NCBI GenBank assembly: GCA_050186725.1
Contig: JBFWYG010000006.1
Location: forward strand, 1-64,000
Length of the DNA: 64,000 nt
Origin: JADJYF01 sp050186725
GTDB lineage: Bacteria; Pseudomonadota; Gammaproteobacteria; Ga0077536
Direction: 5' to 3'
How positions within the stretch are numbered: position 1 is the first letter of the stretch; each line of letters begins with the position of its first letter. This document shows positions 53,155 through 62,354 of this stretch, one piece after another. The position numbers were made by a program, and so were the translations under genes. The notes below the pieces were generated by a model. It was not told where the DNA came from and searched no databases. It was given only the letters and a program-made list of their open reading frames with translations.

Positions 53155-54218
53155 CGCGACCCGCGCGGGTCGTGATCGACGCCGACGCCGCGCGTCACAA
53201 CCTGGCGCGAGTGCGCGCGCTGGCGCCCGGCGCGCGCGTGCTGGCGGTGATCAAGGCCGACGGCTATGGCCACGGCATCGCGCGCATGGCGCGCATCTTC
53301 GACGGCGCCGACGCGTTCGCGGTGGCCGCCATCGAAGAAGCGGTGACGATTCGCGAGGCCGGCATCGCCAAGCCCATCGTGCTGCTCGAAGGCCCGTTCG
53401 AGCACAGCGAGCTCGAACTCGCGGCCGCGCTCGGTCTGGACAGCGTGGTGCACACCGAGGAACAGCTCGACATGCTGGAGCGCGGCCCGCTGCCACGTGC
53501 GCTGTGGCTCAAGTTCGACACCGGCATGCATCGCCTGGGCTTCGATCCCGCCCAGGCGCCGCGCGCCATCGCGCGGGCGCGCGCGCTCGGCGTGCCACTG
53601 CGCCTCATGACCCACTTCGCCAACACCCACCACCGCGGCGACGCGAGCGTGGCCGCGCAGATCGCACGCTTCGAGGCGCTGCTCGGTGACGCCCCGGGCG
53701 AGCGCAGCCTGGCGAATTCCGGCGCGGTGCTGGCTTATGCCGCGGCACACGGCGACTGGGTTCGGCCGGGGCTCATGCTGTACGGCGTGTCGCCCTTCGA
53801 CGGCGAGCTCGGCACGGCGCTCGATCTGCAGCCGGTGATGACGCTCCGCTCCAGGCTCATCGCCGTGCGCCGCGTGCGCGCCGGCGAGGCGGTCGGCTAC
53901 GGCGGCGCCTTCGTGTGTCCGGAAGACATGCCGGTCGGGGTGGTGGCCTACGGCTACGGCGATGGCTATCCGCGCCACGGCGGTACCGGCACGCCCGTGC
54001 TGGTGCGCGGCATCCGCACCCAGGTCATTGGCCACTGCTCGATGGACATGATGACGGTCGACCTGCGTCCGGTGCCCGATGCGCGCTTCGGCGATCCTGT
54101 GACCTTGTGGGGCGTGGGGCTGCCCATCGAGGAAGTCGCGCGTGCCTCGGGCACCATCCCCTACGAGCTCTTGTGCCGGGTGCGCATGCGCGCGCTCTAC
54201 GAGGAGGGCAAGCCATGA
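53151..54218 (+). CDS. alr: Alanine racemase
   Basis: A 355-residue PLP racemase: AVIKADGYGHG with the PLP lysine, KFDTGMHRLGF, FANTHH region, and the second catalytic tyrosine in AVGYGGAFV. It makes D-alanine for peptidoglycan. Start and stop overlap dnaB and radA by 4 bp each (ATGA), indicating translational coupling. Confidence 0.96.
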   Translation: MTRPARVVIDADAARHNLARVRALAPGARVLAVIKADGYGHGIARMARIFDGADAFAVAAIEEAVTIREAGIAKPIVLLEGPFEHSELELAAALGLDSVVHTEEQLDMLERGPLPRALWLKFDTGMHRLGFDPAQAPRAIARARALGVPLRLMTHFANTHHRGDASVAAQIARFEALLGDAPGERSLANSGAVLAYAAAHGDWVRPGLMLYGVSPFDGELGTALDLQPVMTLRSRLIAVRRVRAGEAVGYGGAFVCPEDMPVGVVAYGYGDGYPRHGGTGTPVLVRGIRTQVIGHCSMDMMTVDLRPVPDARFGDPVTLWGVGLPIEEVARASGTIPYELLCRVRMRALYEEGKP

Positions 54219-55567
54219 AGGCGAAGCGCGCCTTCCAGTGCCAGGCCTGCAGCGCGACCTTCAGCAAGTGGGCCGGGCAGTGCGCCGAATGCGGGCAGTG
54301 GAACTGCATCGTCGAGACCGTGGTGACGAGCGGCAACGAGCGGCGCGGTCGCACCGTCGGCGCGCCGGCGCGGGTGCATTCGCTGGCCGATGTCGCGCGC
54401 GAGGAAACGCCGCGTCTTGCCACCGGTCTCTCGGAACTCGATCGTGTGCTCGGCGGTGGCCTCGTGACCGGCTCGGTGGTGCTGCTCGGCGGTGATCCGG
54501 GCATCGGCAAGACCACGCTGCTGCTGCAGAGCCTGGCGGCCTTGAAGAGCGTCGCCGGCGTCACCGCGCTGTATGTCAGCGGTGAAGAGTCCGCGTCGCA
54601 GATCGCGCTGCGCGCCGAGCGCTTGAAGCTGCCGGCCAATGACCTGTTGCTGCTGACCGAGACCGATCTCGATCGCATTCTCGAAGAGGCGAAGAAGCTG
54701 AAGCCCGCGGTGATGGTGGTGGACTCCATCCAGACCGTCTTCAGTGAAGCCTTGCAGTCGCCGCCCGGCAGCGTCGCCCAGGTGCGCGAGTGCGCCGGCC
54801 GACTGGTGAGTTTCGCCAAGGCCAGCGGCACGGCGGTGTATCTGGTCGGCCACGTCACCAAGGATGGCTCCATCGCCGGCCCGCGCGTGCTCGAGCACAT
54901 GGTCGACGCGACGCTCTACTTCGAGGGCGATCCGGACGGTCGCTACCGCATGATTCGCGCGATCAAGAACCGCTTTGGCGCGGTCAACGAACTCGGCGTG
55001 TTCGCGATGAGCGACGGCGGGCTGCGCGAAGTGAGCAACCCGAGCGCGATCCTGCTCTCCCGCCACGGCGAGCCGGTACCGGGCAGCGTGGTGATGGTGA
55101 CCCGCGAGGGTACGCGGCCGCTGCTGGTGGAAGTGCAGGCGCTGGTCGACGAGAGCCAGCTCGGCAATTCGCGGCGGCTGACCGTCGGCTTCGACCAGAA
55201 TCGCCTCGCTCTGCTGCTCGCGGTGCTGAACCGCCATGGTGGCGTGTCCACCGCCGGCATGGACGTCTACGCGAACATCGTCGGCGGCGTGCGCGTGTCC
55301 GAGACCGGCGTCGATCTCGCCATCGTGCTGGCGGTGATGTCTTCGCTTCGCAACCGGCCGCTGCCGATGGATCTCGTCGCCTTCGGCGAGATCGGGCTGG
55401 CCGGCGAAATCCGCCCCGTGCCCGGCGGCCCGGAGCGACTGCGCGAAGCGGCCAAGCACGGCTTCAAGCGCGCCATCGTGCCGCGCGGCAATGCGCCCAA
55501 GCCGCTGCCGCCGGACATGGAAGTGCGGGTCGTCACGCGTCTCGAGGAGGCATTGCGCGATCTGTAG
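54215..55567 (+). CDS. radA: DNA repair protein RadA
   Basis: A 450-residue RadA: zinc finger CQACSATFSKWAGQCAEC, Walker A LGGDPGIGKTTLLLQ, the RadA-specific KNRFG motif in AIKNRFGAVNELG, and a C-terminal Lon-protease-like domain (GVDLAIVLAVMSSLRNRP). It drives branch migration in recombination. The stop codon TAG lies inside a REP unit that starts at 55563. Confidence 0.96.
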   Translation: MKAKRAFQCQACSATFSKWAGQCAECGQWNCIVETVVTSGNERRGRTVGAPARVHSLADVAREETPRLATGLSELDRVLGGGLVTGSVVLLGGDPGIGKTTLLLQSLAALKSVAGVTALYVSGEESASQIALRAERLKLPANDLLLLTETDLDRILEEAKKLKPAVMVVDSIQTVFSEALQSPPGSVAQVRECAGRLVSFAKASGTAVYLVGHVTKDGSIAGPRVLEHMVDATLYFEGDPDGRYRMIRAIKNRFGAVNELGVFAMSDGGLREVSNPSAILLSRHGEPVPGSVVMVTREGTRPLLVEVQALVDESQLGNSRRLTVGFDQNRLALLLAVLNRHGGVSTAGMDVYANIVGGVRVSETGVDLAIVLAVMSSLRNRPLPMDLVAFGEIGLAGEIRPVPGGPERLREAAKHGFKRAIVPRGNAPKPLPPDMEVRVVTRLEEALRDL

Positions 55568-55633
55568 GGCGGGTTTCAACCCGCCATGCACGGCGTATCG
55601 CGCTGTCGTCGGCCGATTGAAATCGGCCCTACA
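55563..55633. repeat. REPIN-like inverted REP pair overlapping the radA stop
   Basis: Two REP units in inverted orientation: 55563-55587 (TGTAGGGC, then GGCGGGTT-TC-AACCCGCC), identical over 25 bp to 13329-13353, and 55613-55633 (GGCCGATT-GA-AATCGGCC, then CTACA). The outer ends TGTAGGGC/GCCCTACA form the inverted repeat. The element begins two bases before the radA stop codon and ends about 30 bp before the next gene. Confidence 0.82.
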
Positions 55634-55664
55634 ATGCGGCCTTCGCCAACGGAATTCCCCGCCC

Positions 55665-58643
55665 ATGCATCGAGCGACGGAGAACGCTCAACCCGAAAGC
55701 AGCGTAGCGCTGCCCCTCTACTACCTGCTCTTCACCCTGTCCGGCTTCGCTGGCCTGATCTACGAATCGATCTGGTCGCATTACTTGAAGCTCCTGCTCG
55801 GTCACGCAGCCCATGCGCAGACCGTGGTGCTGACCATCTTCATGGGCGGGCTGGCGCTCGGTTCGTGGTGGGCGGGCAAACGCAGCGCGCGCTGGTCGCG
55901 ACTGCTGCTCGGTTACGCAGCGGTGGAGGCGGCCATCGGGCTGAGTGCACTCGCCTTCCACCCGCTGTTCCTGGCGGCGAACGAGGCGTTCCTCGAATTC
56001 GCCGGACGAGTCGATTTCGGCCCGCGCGCGCTCGATCTCGCCAAGTGGTCGCTGGGCGCGGCGCTGATCGCGCCGCAGTCCTTCCTGCTCGGCATGAGCT
56101 TTCCCCTGCTCTCTGCCGGCCTGCTGCGCGGTGTCCGTCACGCGCCGGGACGCGTGCTGGCGACCCTGTACGGCCTGAACAGCCTCGGGGCGACCATCGG
56201 CGTGCTGGTCAGCGGCCTGTGGCTGGTCGGCCATGTAGGGCTGCCCGGCACCATCGCGCTGGCCGGCCTGCTGAACCTCGCGCTGGCCGCGGTGGTGTGG
56301 GCCGTGAATCGCGGACGCGCGCCGTCCGCGGCGCCGGGCGCGGTCGTCGCGCGGTCCACCGCCCACGCGCCGTCGCGCCTGCTGCTGACGGTTGCGGCGC
56401 TCACCGGCTTGTCGTCCTTCGTCTACGAACTGTGCTGGATCCGCATGCTCTCCATGGTGCTCGGCGCGGCGACCCATTCGTTCGAACTCATGTTGAGTGC
56501 CTTCATTCTCGGCCTGGCGCTGGGCGGGGCGTGGATACGGCGACGCATCGATAGCCTGGCGGATCCGCGACGCTGGCTCGCCGCTCTGCAACTGGCGATG
56601 GGCGCCAGCGCGCTGGTGTCCCTCGCGCTTTACGCGCGCGCCTTCGATGCCATGTCCTGGCTGCTCGGCGCCCTCGCGCGCACGCCCGCGGGCTACGAGC
56701 TGTTCCTGCTCGGCAGCCATGGGCTGGCCTTGTTCATCATGCTGCCCGCCACGTTCTGCGCCGGCACCACCCTGCCGTTGATCACCCACGCGCTGCAGCG
56801 CGCCGGTCACGGCGAGGGGGCCATCGGCCGCGTCTACGCATTGAACACCCTGGGCGCCATCGTGGGCGTGCTCGTCACCGTGCACTTGGCCCTGCCGAAC
56901 CTCGGCCTGCGCGGCACCATGGTCAGCGGCGCGGCGGTCGATCTGTTGCTCGGCGTCGTGCTGCTGTCAGTGGGGCGCGTCGCGCGCGGCGGCGCCTGGG
57001 GCACGGCGGTCGCCAGCCTCGCGCTGCTCGCGCTCGTGGTGGTGGCCGTTCCGCTGGACGTGCGGCGCATGGCCTCGGGCGTGTATCGCCACGGTACGCC
57101 GCGCTGGTCGGCGGACACCGAGGTGCTGTTTCACGCCGATGGCAAGACCGCCACCATCGACGTGTTACGCACGCCGGGCGGCAAGCGCGTCATTCTCACC
57201 AACGGTAAGCCGGACGCGGCCATCGAGACCCTCGAGCATCCGCCGTCACCCGACGAAGCGACCATGGTGCTGATGGGCGCCTTGCCGCTCGCGCTGCAGC
57301 CGCACGCGAGCCTGGTGGCCAATATCGGTTTCGGCTCAGGGCTCACCACCGCCACGCTGCTCGGGGAGCCGCGCCTGGAACGCGTCGATACCATCGAGAT
57401 CGAAGCGCAGATGGTGGAGGGCGCGCGACACTTCATGCCACGCGTCGAAGCCGCCTACGCGGACCGCCGCAGCCGCATCGTGATCGATGACGCCAAGACC
57501 TGGTTCGCGGCGCAGCGCACCCGCTACGACCTGATCCTGTCGGAGCCCTCCAACCCCTGGGTGAGTGGTGTCGCCAGCCTGTTCTCGACGGAGTTCTACG
57601 CGCAGGTCGAGCGCTATCTCGCCGACGACGGACTGCTGGTGCAGTGGCTGCAACTCTACGAGTTCGACACTCGCCTGCTGGCAAGCGTCATCGCGGCGCT
57701 CACCACGCGCTTTCCGCACTACGTCATCTACCAGGTGAACGACAGCAACATTCTCATCGTCGCCCATCGCCAGCAGGTGCCGCGGGCGCTGTCGTCTCGC
57801 CTGTTCGACTCGCCGGCGCTGGCCGCCGAACTGGCCCGGGTCGGGGTGCGCGGCGTGGCGGATCTGGCGGCCCTGCGGGTGGCGGGCGCCGAGGTGCTCG
57901 AGCCGTTTTTCGCCAGCTACCGCGCGCCTTCGAATTCCGACTTTCACCCCTATCTCGACCAGCAGGCGCCACGGGCACGCTACCTGCAACGCGACGCGGC
58001 TGCGGTTGTCGCACTGCGCGACGCGCCGCTGCCGCTGCTCGAGATGCTCGAAGGCGAGACGCAGGCGTCAGCGCTGGCGGAGACGGGCTTGCCGCTACTG
58101 GCGGCGCGGCGGCGTCGCGCGGCGCTCGCGAGCCTCGCCGCGCTTGACGGCTCGGCCGACGGGCACGAGGTCGGCGACGTCGAGTCATTGCTCGCGATGA
58201 GCGCCGCCGCCTGCCCGTCGACGCTGTCCGCCACGCGCGTACGCGACGCGCTGCTGACCGTGGCGGAGAACACCGCGGCGTCGCTCACGAGAGAGGAGAA
58301 CGCGCGACTCTGGCGCGCGTTGGCGCGCCACGCCTGTGTGCGCGACGACACGCTCACTCGCCAGTGGCTGGACCTGCACGGTGCCATCGGGGCACGCGAC
58401 GCGGTCGCCATGCACCAGCAGGCGCTGGCGCTGCTGGCCGCGGACGCGTCGCGCGGTGACACGCGGCGCCATGGCCTGCTGGTCGCGAGCGCGATGCTGG
58501 GCGCGCTGGCGCGGGGCGACGCGCGCGGCGCGCTCGCGGCGTGGGACGCTCACCGTGAGCCCGGCTGGCGACCGGACACGGTCAACGTTCACCTGCGCCT
58601 GCTGCTCGCCACCGCGCTGTTCCGCGCGTCGTCGTCGGGCTGA
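55665..58643 (+). CDS. Fused membrane/spermidine synthase-like protein
   Basis: A 992-residue protein. Residues about 15-470 hold ten or more transmembrane helices in a spermidine-synthase-associated membrane module (LLFTLSGFAGLIYESIWSHYLKL; repeated as TGLSSFVYELCWIRMLSMVLG). Residues about 490-750 form a spermidine synthase-like methyltransferase fold (ILTNGKPDAAIE, VANIGFGSGLTTATLLG, DLILSEPSNPWVSGVASLF, LVQWLQLYEFD). A C-terminal extension of about 240 residues is Ala-rich and not recognised. Similar fused proteins are widespread; a true polyamine product is unproven. ATG 55665. Confidence 0.85.
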   Translation: MHRATENAQPESSVALPLYYLLFTLSGFAGLIYESIWSHYLKLLLGHAAHAQTVVLTIFMGGLALGSWWAGKRSARWSRLLLGYAAVEAAIGLSALAFHPLFLAANEAFLEFAGRVDFGPRALDLAKWSLGAALIAPQSFLLGMSFPLLSAGLLRGVRHAPGRVLATLYGLNSLGATIGVLVSGLWLVGHVGLPGTIALAGLLNLALAAVVWAVNRGRAPSAAPGAVVARSTAHAPSRLLLTVAALTGLSSFVYELCWIRMLSMVLGAATHSFELMLSAFILGLALGGAWIRRRIDSLADPRRWLAALQLAMGASALVSLALYARAFDAMSWLLGALARTPAGYELFLLGSHGLALFIMLPATFCAGTTLPLITHALQRAGHGEGAIGRVYALNTLGAIVGVLVTVHLALPNLGLRGTMVSGAAVDLLLGVVLLSVGRVARGGAWGTAVASLALLALVVVAVPLDVRRMASGVYRHGTPRWSADTEVLFHADGKTATIDVLRTPGGKRVILTNGKPDAAIETLEHPPSPDEATMVLMGALPLALQPHASLVANIGFGSGLTTATLLGEPRLERVDTIEIEAQMVEGARHFMPRVEAAYADRRSRIVIDDAKTWFAAQRTRYDLILSEPSNPWVSGVASLFSTEFYAQVERYLADDGLLVQWLQLYEFDTRLLASVIAALTTRFPHYVIYQVNDSNILIVAHRQQVPRALSSRLFDSPALAAELARVGVRGVADLAALRVAGAEVLEPFFASYRAPSNSDFHPYLDQQAPRARYLQRDAAAVVALRDAPLPLLEMLEGETQASALAETGLPLLAARRRRAALASLAALDGSADGHEVGDVESLLAMSAAACPSTLSATRVRDALLTVAENTAASLTREENARLWRALARHACVRDDTLTRQWLDLHGAIGARDAVAMHQQALALLAADASRGDTRRHGLLVASAMLGALARGDARGALAAWDAHREPGWRPDTVNVHLRLLLATALFRASSSG

Positions 58644-58657
58644 GCGCCGCGCGAGGG

Positions 58658-59986
58658 TCAGCCGTCGCCGTCGTGCAGCGCTTCGACCGGCGACGGCGCC
58701 ACCGGCCGCGTGAAGGTGAAGCGCGCGGTGCGCACCGAGCGTTCCGCGGTCTGCACGATCTCGATCGTGAGATGTCCGAGCCGAAAGCTCGTGCCGCTCT
58801 CGGGAATGTCTTCCAAGGTCTCGAGGATGAGCCCGTTGATGGTCTTCGGCCCGTCGGTCGGGAGATCGAAGCCGTACACACGATTCACCGCGCGAATATT
58901 CGCGCTGCCGTCGACCAGGAAGCTGCCGTCCGGCTGCGGATAGACGTCGCGCGCGTAGACCTGCGGATCGGTGGTGAACTCGCCCACCACTTCCTCGAGC
59001 AGGTCTTCCAGGGTGATGAGCCCGTTGATGTCGCCGTACTCGTCGACCACGAAGGCCATGCGCTGCTTCTGCTTCTGGAAGTTGAGCAACTGCACGTAGA
59101 GGTCGGTGGTCAGCGGCACGTAGTACGGTTCAACCAGCAGCGCGCGCAGGTCTTCGAGGGAGAAGTCGTCGCCGTTGCGCAGCGTGCGCGCCAGGCGGCG
59201 CAGGTGCAGCAGGCCCTCGAGGTTGTCCAGGCTGCCGGAATAGCACGGCACGCGGGTATGTCGGCAGTTGATCAGCTGCTCGAGGATGTCCGGCCACTCG
59301 TCGTCGAGGTCGATGCCGTAGACGTCCGATCTCGGCACCATGATGTCCTCGACCGTCGCGGTCTCGAGATCCAGGATGCCGATCAGCATCTGCTGGTGCT
59401 GCTGCGGGATCATCGCGCCGGCCTCCTTGACCACCGTGCGCAGCTCCTCGCGGGTCAGGGACTCGCGCGCCGCCCGCAGCTGGCGCACGCCGAGCAGCGC
59501 CAGCACCGCGTTCGATACGCCGTTCAGGGCCCACACGAATGGCCATAGCACGGTCAGGAGCGGGCGCAGGACGAAGGCCGCGGGAAACGCCACGCGTTCC
59601 GGCTGCAGCGCGGCGAGCGTCTTGGGCACGGTCTCGCCGAACACCAGCACCATTACCGTCAGCACCGCCGAGGACGCGATGAGCGCGCCTTCACCCCACA
59701 GCTCCAGGGTCACGACGGTCGCGATCTGGGCGATGAGGATGTTGACGAAGTTGTTGCCGAACAGCACCAGGCTGATCAGGCGGTCGGGATGCTCGAGCAG
59801 CTTCTGTGCGGCCTGCGCCGCGCGGTGGCCGCGCTCGGCGAGGTGGTTCAGCCGGTAGCGGTTCAAGGTCATCATCGACGTCTCGGCGCTCGAGAAGAAC
59901 GCCGAGGCGAAGATCAGACCGACCAGCACGAGGCCGAGCAGGACGAGGGATTGGCCGTCGAAATCGCCTAGGGGAATGCCTTCCAT
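58658..59986 (-). CDS. CNNM/CorC-HlyC family protein (YfjD-like)
   Basis: A 442-residue membrane protein: a DUF21/CNNM domain (about 10-195; ASAFFSSAETSMMTLNRYRLNHL, LVFGETVPKTLA), two CBS motifs (about 205-330; EDIMVPRSDV, MAFVVDEYGDINGLITLEDLLEEVVGE) and a CorC_HlyC C-terminal domain. Relatives are linked to Mg2+/Co2+ efflux. It is co-oriented with the CcsA-like gene, starting 7 bp after it, a conserved partnership next to ffh in gammaproteobacteria. Confidence 0.92.
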   Translation of the reverse strand: MEGIPLGDFDGQSLVLLGLVLVGLIFASAFFSSAETSMMTLNRYRLNHLAERGHRAAQAAQKLLEHPDRLISLVLFGNNFVNILIAQIATVVTLELWGEGALIASSAVLTVMVLVFGETVPKTLAALQPERVAFPAAFVLRPLLTVLWPFVWALNGVSNAVLALLGVRQLRAARESLTREELRTVVKEAGAMIPQQHQQMLIGILDLETATVEDIMVPRSDVYGIDLDDEWPDILEQLINCRHTRVPCYSGSLDNLEGLLHLRRLARTLRNGDDFSLEDLRALLVEPYYVPLTTDLYVQLLNFQKQKQRMAFVVDEYGDINGLITLEDLLEEVVGEFTTDPQVYARDVYPQPDGSFLVDGSANIRAVNRVYGFDLPTDGPKTINGLILETLEDIPESGTSFRLGHLTIEIVQTAERSVRTARFTFTRPVAPSPVEALHDGDG

Positions 59987-59993
59987 GGACGGG

Positions 59994-60794
59994 TCAGGCG
60001 CTGTGCAGGACCAGTTCCAGCACGATCTTCGAACCGAAGAAGCCGACCGCCAGCAGGCCGAAGCCGGCCACCAGGAAGCGCACCGCGCGGCGTCCGCGCC
60101 AGTGCCAGTGGTAGCGGCCGACGAGCAGCAGCGCGAAGGCGAGCCACGCGAGCACCGAGAAGAAGATCTTGTGAGCGAGATGCTGGGCGCGCACGTCTTC
60201 GATGTAGTGCATGCCGATGGCGAGCCCCAGGCTCAGCAGCACGAAGGCGATGCCGGTCAGCTGGAACATCAGCTGCTCCATGACCGCGAGGGGCGGCAGG
60301 AAGCGCAGCACCGGCGCGTGGGCCTTGAGCCTCCGCGCGGCGAACAGCAGGTAGAACGCCTGCAGCGTGGCGATGGCGAACAGGCTGTAGGCGATGAGCG
60401 AGAGGCCGATGTGCAGCGCGAGCCCCGCGGGCAGGTGCGATAGCAGGCGCTGGTCGGAGAACAGCAGCGACAGCCCGACGATCACGGCGGTGAAGGGCAG
60501 GATGACCACCACCAGGCTCGCGACCGGCGCGCGCAGCGTGGCGAGGATGGCGATGGTGGCGATGATCCAGGCGACCAGCGAGGCCGCGCTGAAGATGCCG
60601 AGATTGATGCCGGCGCCGGTCACCATCATCGGGTAGAGCGCGGCGGCATGGGCGCCGATGGCGGCGAAGGCGATCAGCGCGGTGCCCGGTCGCGGCGCGA
60701 AGCTGGTCGTGGAGGCGCGGGCGATTTCGGACGATTTGACCGCCGCCGCGAGGTACAGGGCAATGGCCACCAGCCCGAAAATAAATACGTTCAT
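59994..60794 (-). CDS. CcsA-like cytochrome c assembly protein (YpjD-like)
   Basis: A 266-residue protein with eight predicted membrane helices. Conserved histidines typical of CcsA/YpjD-type proteins occur in AAIGAHAAALYP, LALHIGLSLIAYSLFAIATLQA and LAHKIFFSVLAWLAFALLLVGRYHWHWRG, without a clear WWD heme-handling motif. The role of YpjD is unproven. Divergent from ffh; ATG 60794. Confidence 0.88.
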   Translation of the reverse strand: MNVFIFGLVAIALYLAAAVKSSEIARASTTSFAPRPGTALIAFAAIGAHAAALYPMMVTGAGINLGIFSAASLVAWIIATIAILATLRAPVASLVVVILPFTAVIVGLSLLFSDQRLLSHLPAGLALHIGLSLIAYSLFAIATLQAFYLLFAARRLKAHAPVLRFLPPLAVMEQLMFQLTGIAFVLLSLGLAIGMHYIEDVRAQHLAHKIFFSVLAWLAFALLLVGRYHWHWRGRRAVRFLVAGFGLLAVGFFGSKIVLELVLHSA

Positions 60795-60910
60795 CGACGT
60801 GGGGGTAAGGGCACCGGGGGAACCGATGATGGCATAATCCCGACAGCGAATGAAGCGCGCCACGGACCGTTCCGGGGCCCCGCACCAACCATCAATCCGG
60901 CACGCCTGGC

Positions 60911-62275
60911 ATGTTCAACAACCTCACCGGACGGCTGTCCGCCGTCGTCAAGAATCTCTCCGGCCGTGCGCGGCTGTCCGAGGAAAACATCGAGGAAGCG
61001 CTGCGCGAGGTGCGCGTCGCCCTGCTCGAGGCCGATGTCGGCCTCGAAGTGGTGCGCGACTTCGTCACCGACGTCCGCACCCGCGCGGTCGGCCAGGAGG
61101 TCATCGGTACCCTGACCCCCGGGCAGGCGCTGATCCGCGTGGTGCGCGACGAACTCACACGGCTGATGGGCCAGGAGAACAGTGCCCTGGACCTGGCGGC
61201 CCAGCCGCCGGTGGTGGTGCTGATGGCCGGCCTGCAGGGCTCGGGCAAGACCACCACCACCGCCAAGCTGGCGCGGCGCCTGATGGAACAGGAGAAGAAA
61301 CGCGTCGGCCTGGTGAGCTGCGACATCTACCGCCCGGCGGCGGTCGAGCAGCTGGCCGTGCTGGCGCGCGAGGTCGGCGCGGTCGGCTATCCAACCCCGG
61401 CCGGCACCCGGCCCGAGGACATCGCGGTCGGCGCGCTCGAGGTCGCGCGCCGCGACTTCTGCGACGTGCTGATCGTCGACACCGCCGGCCGCCTCACCAT
61501 CGACGAACAGATGATGGACGAGATCAAGCGCATCCACGCGGCGGTCAAGCCGCACGAGACGCTGTTCGTCATCGACTCCATGATGGGCCAGGACGCGGTC
61601 ACCACCGCGCGCGCGTTCAACGACGCGCTGCCGCTGACCGGCGTGGTGCTGACCAAGACCGACGGCGACGCCCGCGGCGGCGCGGCGCTGTCGGTGCGGC
61701 GCGTGACCGGCAAGCCGATCAAGTTCCTGGGCACCGGCGAGAAGACCGACGGCCTCGAGCCCTTCCATCCGGACCGCGTCGCCTCGCGCATCCTCGGCAT
61801 GGGCGACGTGCTGTCGCTCATCGAGGAAGTCGAGCAGAAGGTCGACCAGGAGAAGGCGCTCAAGGTCGCGGAGAAGCTCAAGAAGGGCAAGGGCTTCGAC
61901 CTGCAGGACTTCCGCGAGCAGATCGACCAGATGCGCAACATGGGCGGCCTGCAGGCGCTGCTCGGCAAGCTGCCCGGCATGTCGAACCTGCCGGACCAGG
62001 TGAAGAGCCAGGTGAACGACAAGGAGCTCACCAAGCTGGCCGCGATGATCGACTCCATGACGCCGCAGGAGCGCGAGTTCCCGGCCATCATCAAGGCCTC
62101 GCGCAAGGTGCGCATCGCCAATGGCTCCGGCACCCAGGTGCAGGACGTCAACAAGCTGCTGAAGCAGTTCCTGCAGATGCAGAAGATGATGAAGAAGATG
62201 TCGAAGAAGGGTGCGCTCAAGAACCTCATGCGCGGCATGCGCGGGCAGATGCCGCCCGGCTTTCCCATGCAGTGA
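60911..62275 (+). CDS. ffh: Signal recognition particle protein Ffh
   Basis: A 454-residue SRP GTPase. N domain at the start (MFNNLTGRLSAVVKNLSG), G domain with AGLQGSGKTTTTAKLA, DTAGRL, TKTDGDARGG and GTGEKTDGLEPF, and a methionine-rich M domain ending KMMKKMSKKGALKNLMRGM. With 4.5S RNA it delivers nascent membrane proteins to FtsY. A CATAAT at 60833-60838 may be its -10. Confidence 0.98.
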   Translation: MFNNLTGRLSAVVKNLSGRARLSEENIEEALREVRVALLEADVGLEVVRDFVTDVRTRAVGQEVIGTLTPGQALIRVVRDELTRLMGQENSALDLAAQPPVVVLMAGLQGSGKTTTTAKLARRLMEQEKKRVGLVSCDIYRPAAVEQLAVLAREVGAVGYPTPAGTRPEDIAVGALEVARRDFCDVLIVDTAGRLTIDEQMMDEIKRIHAAVKPHETLFVIDSMMGQDAVTTARAFNDALPLTGVVLTKTDGDARGGAALSVRRVTGKPIKFLGTGEKTDGLEPFHPDRVASRILGMGDVLSLIEEVEQKVDQEKALKVAEKLKKGKGFDLQDFREQIDQMRNMGGLQALLGKLPGMSNLPDQVKSQVNDKELTKLAAMIDSMTPQEREFPAIIKASRKVRIANGSGTQVQDVNKLLKQFLQMQKMMKKMSKKGALKNLMRGMRGQMPPGFPMQ

Positions 62276-62354
62276 ACGCGGCGCCGCGCGCGCTCCCGCG
62301 CCATGATGGGCCGCGTGGCGCGGCAGGTTGAACCCGGCCGATGGAGCAAGCAGC

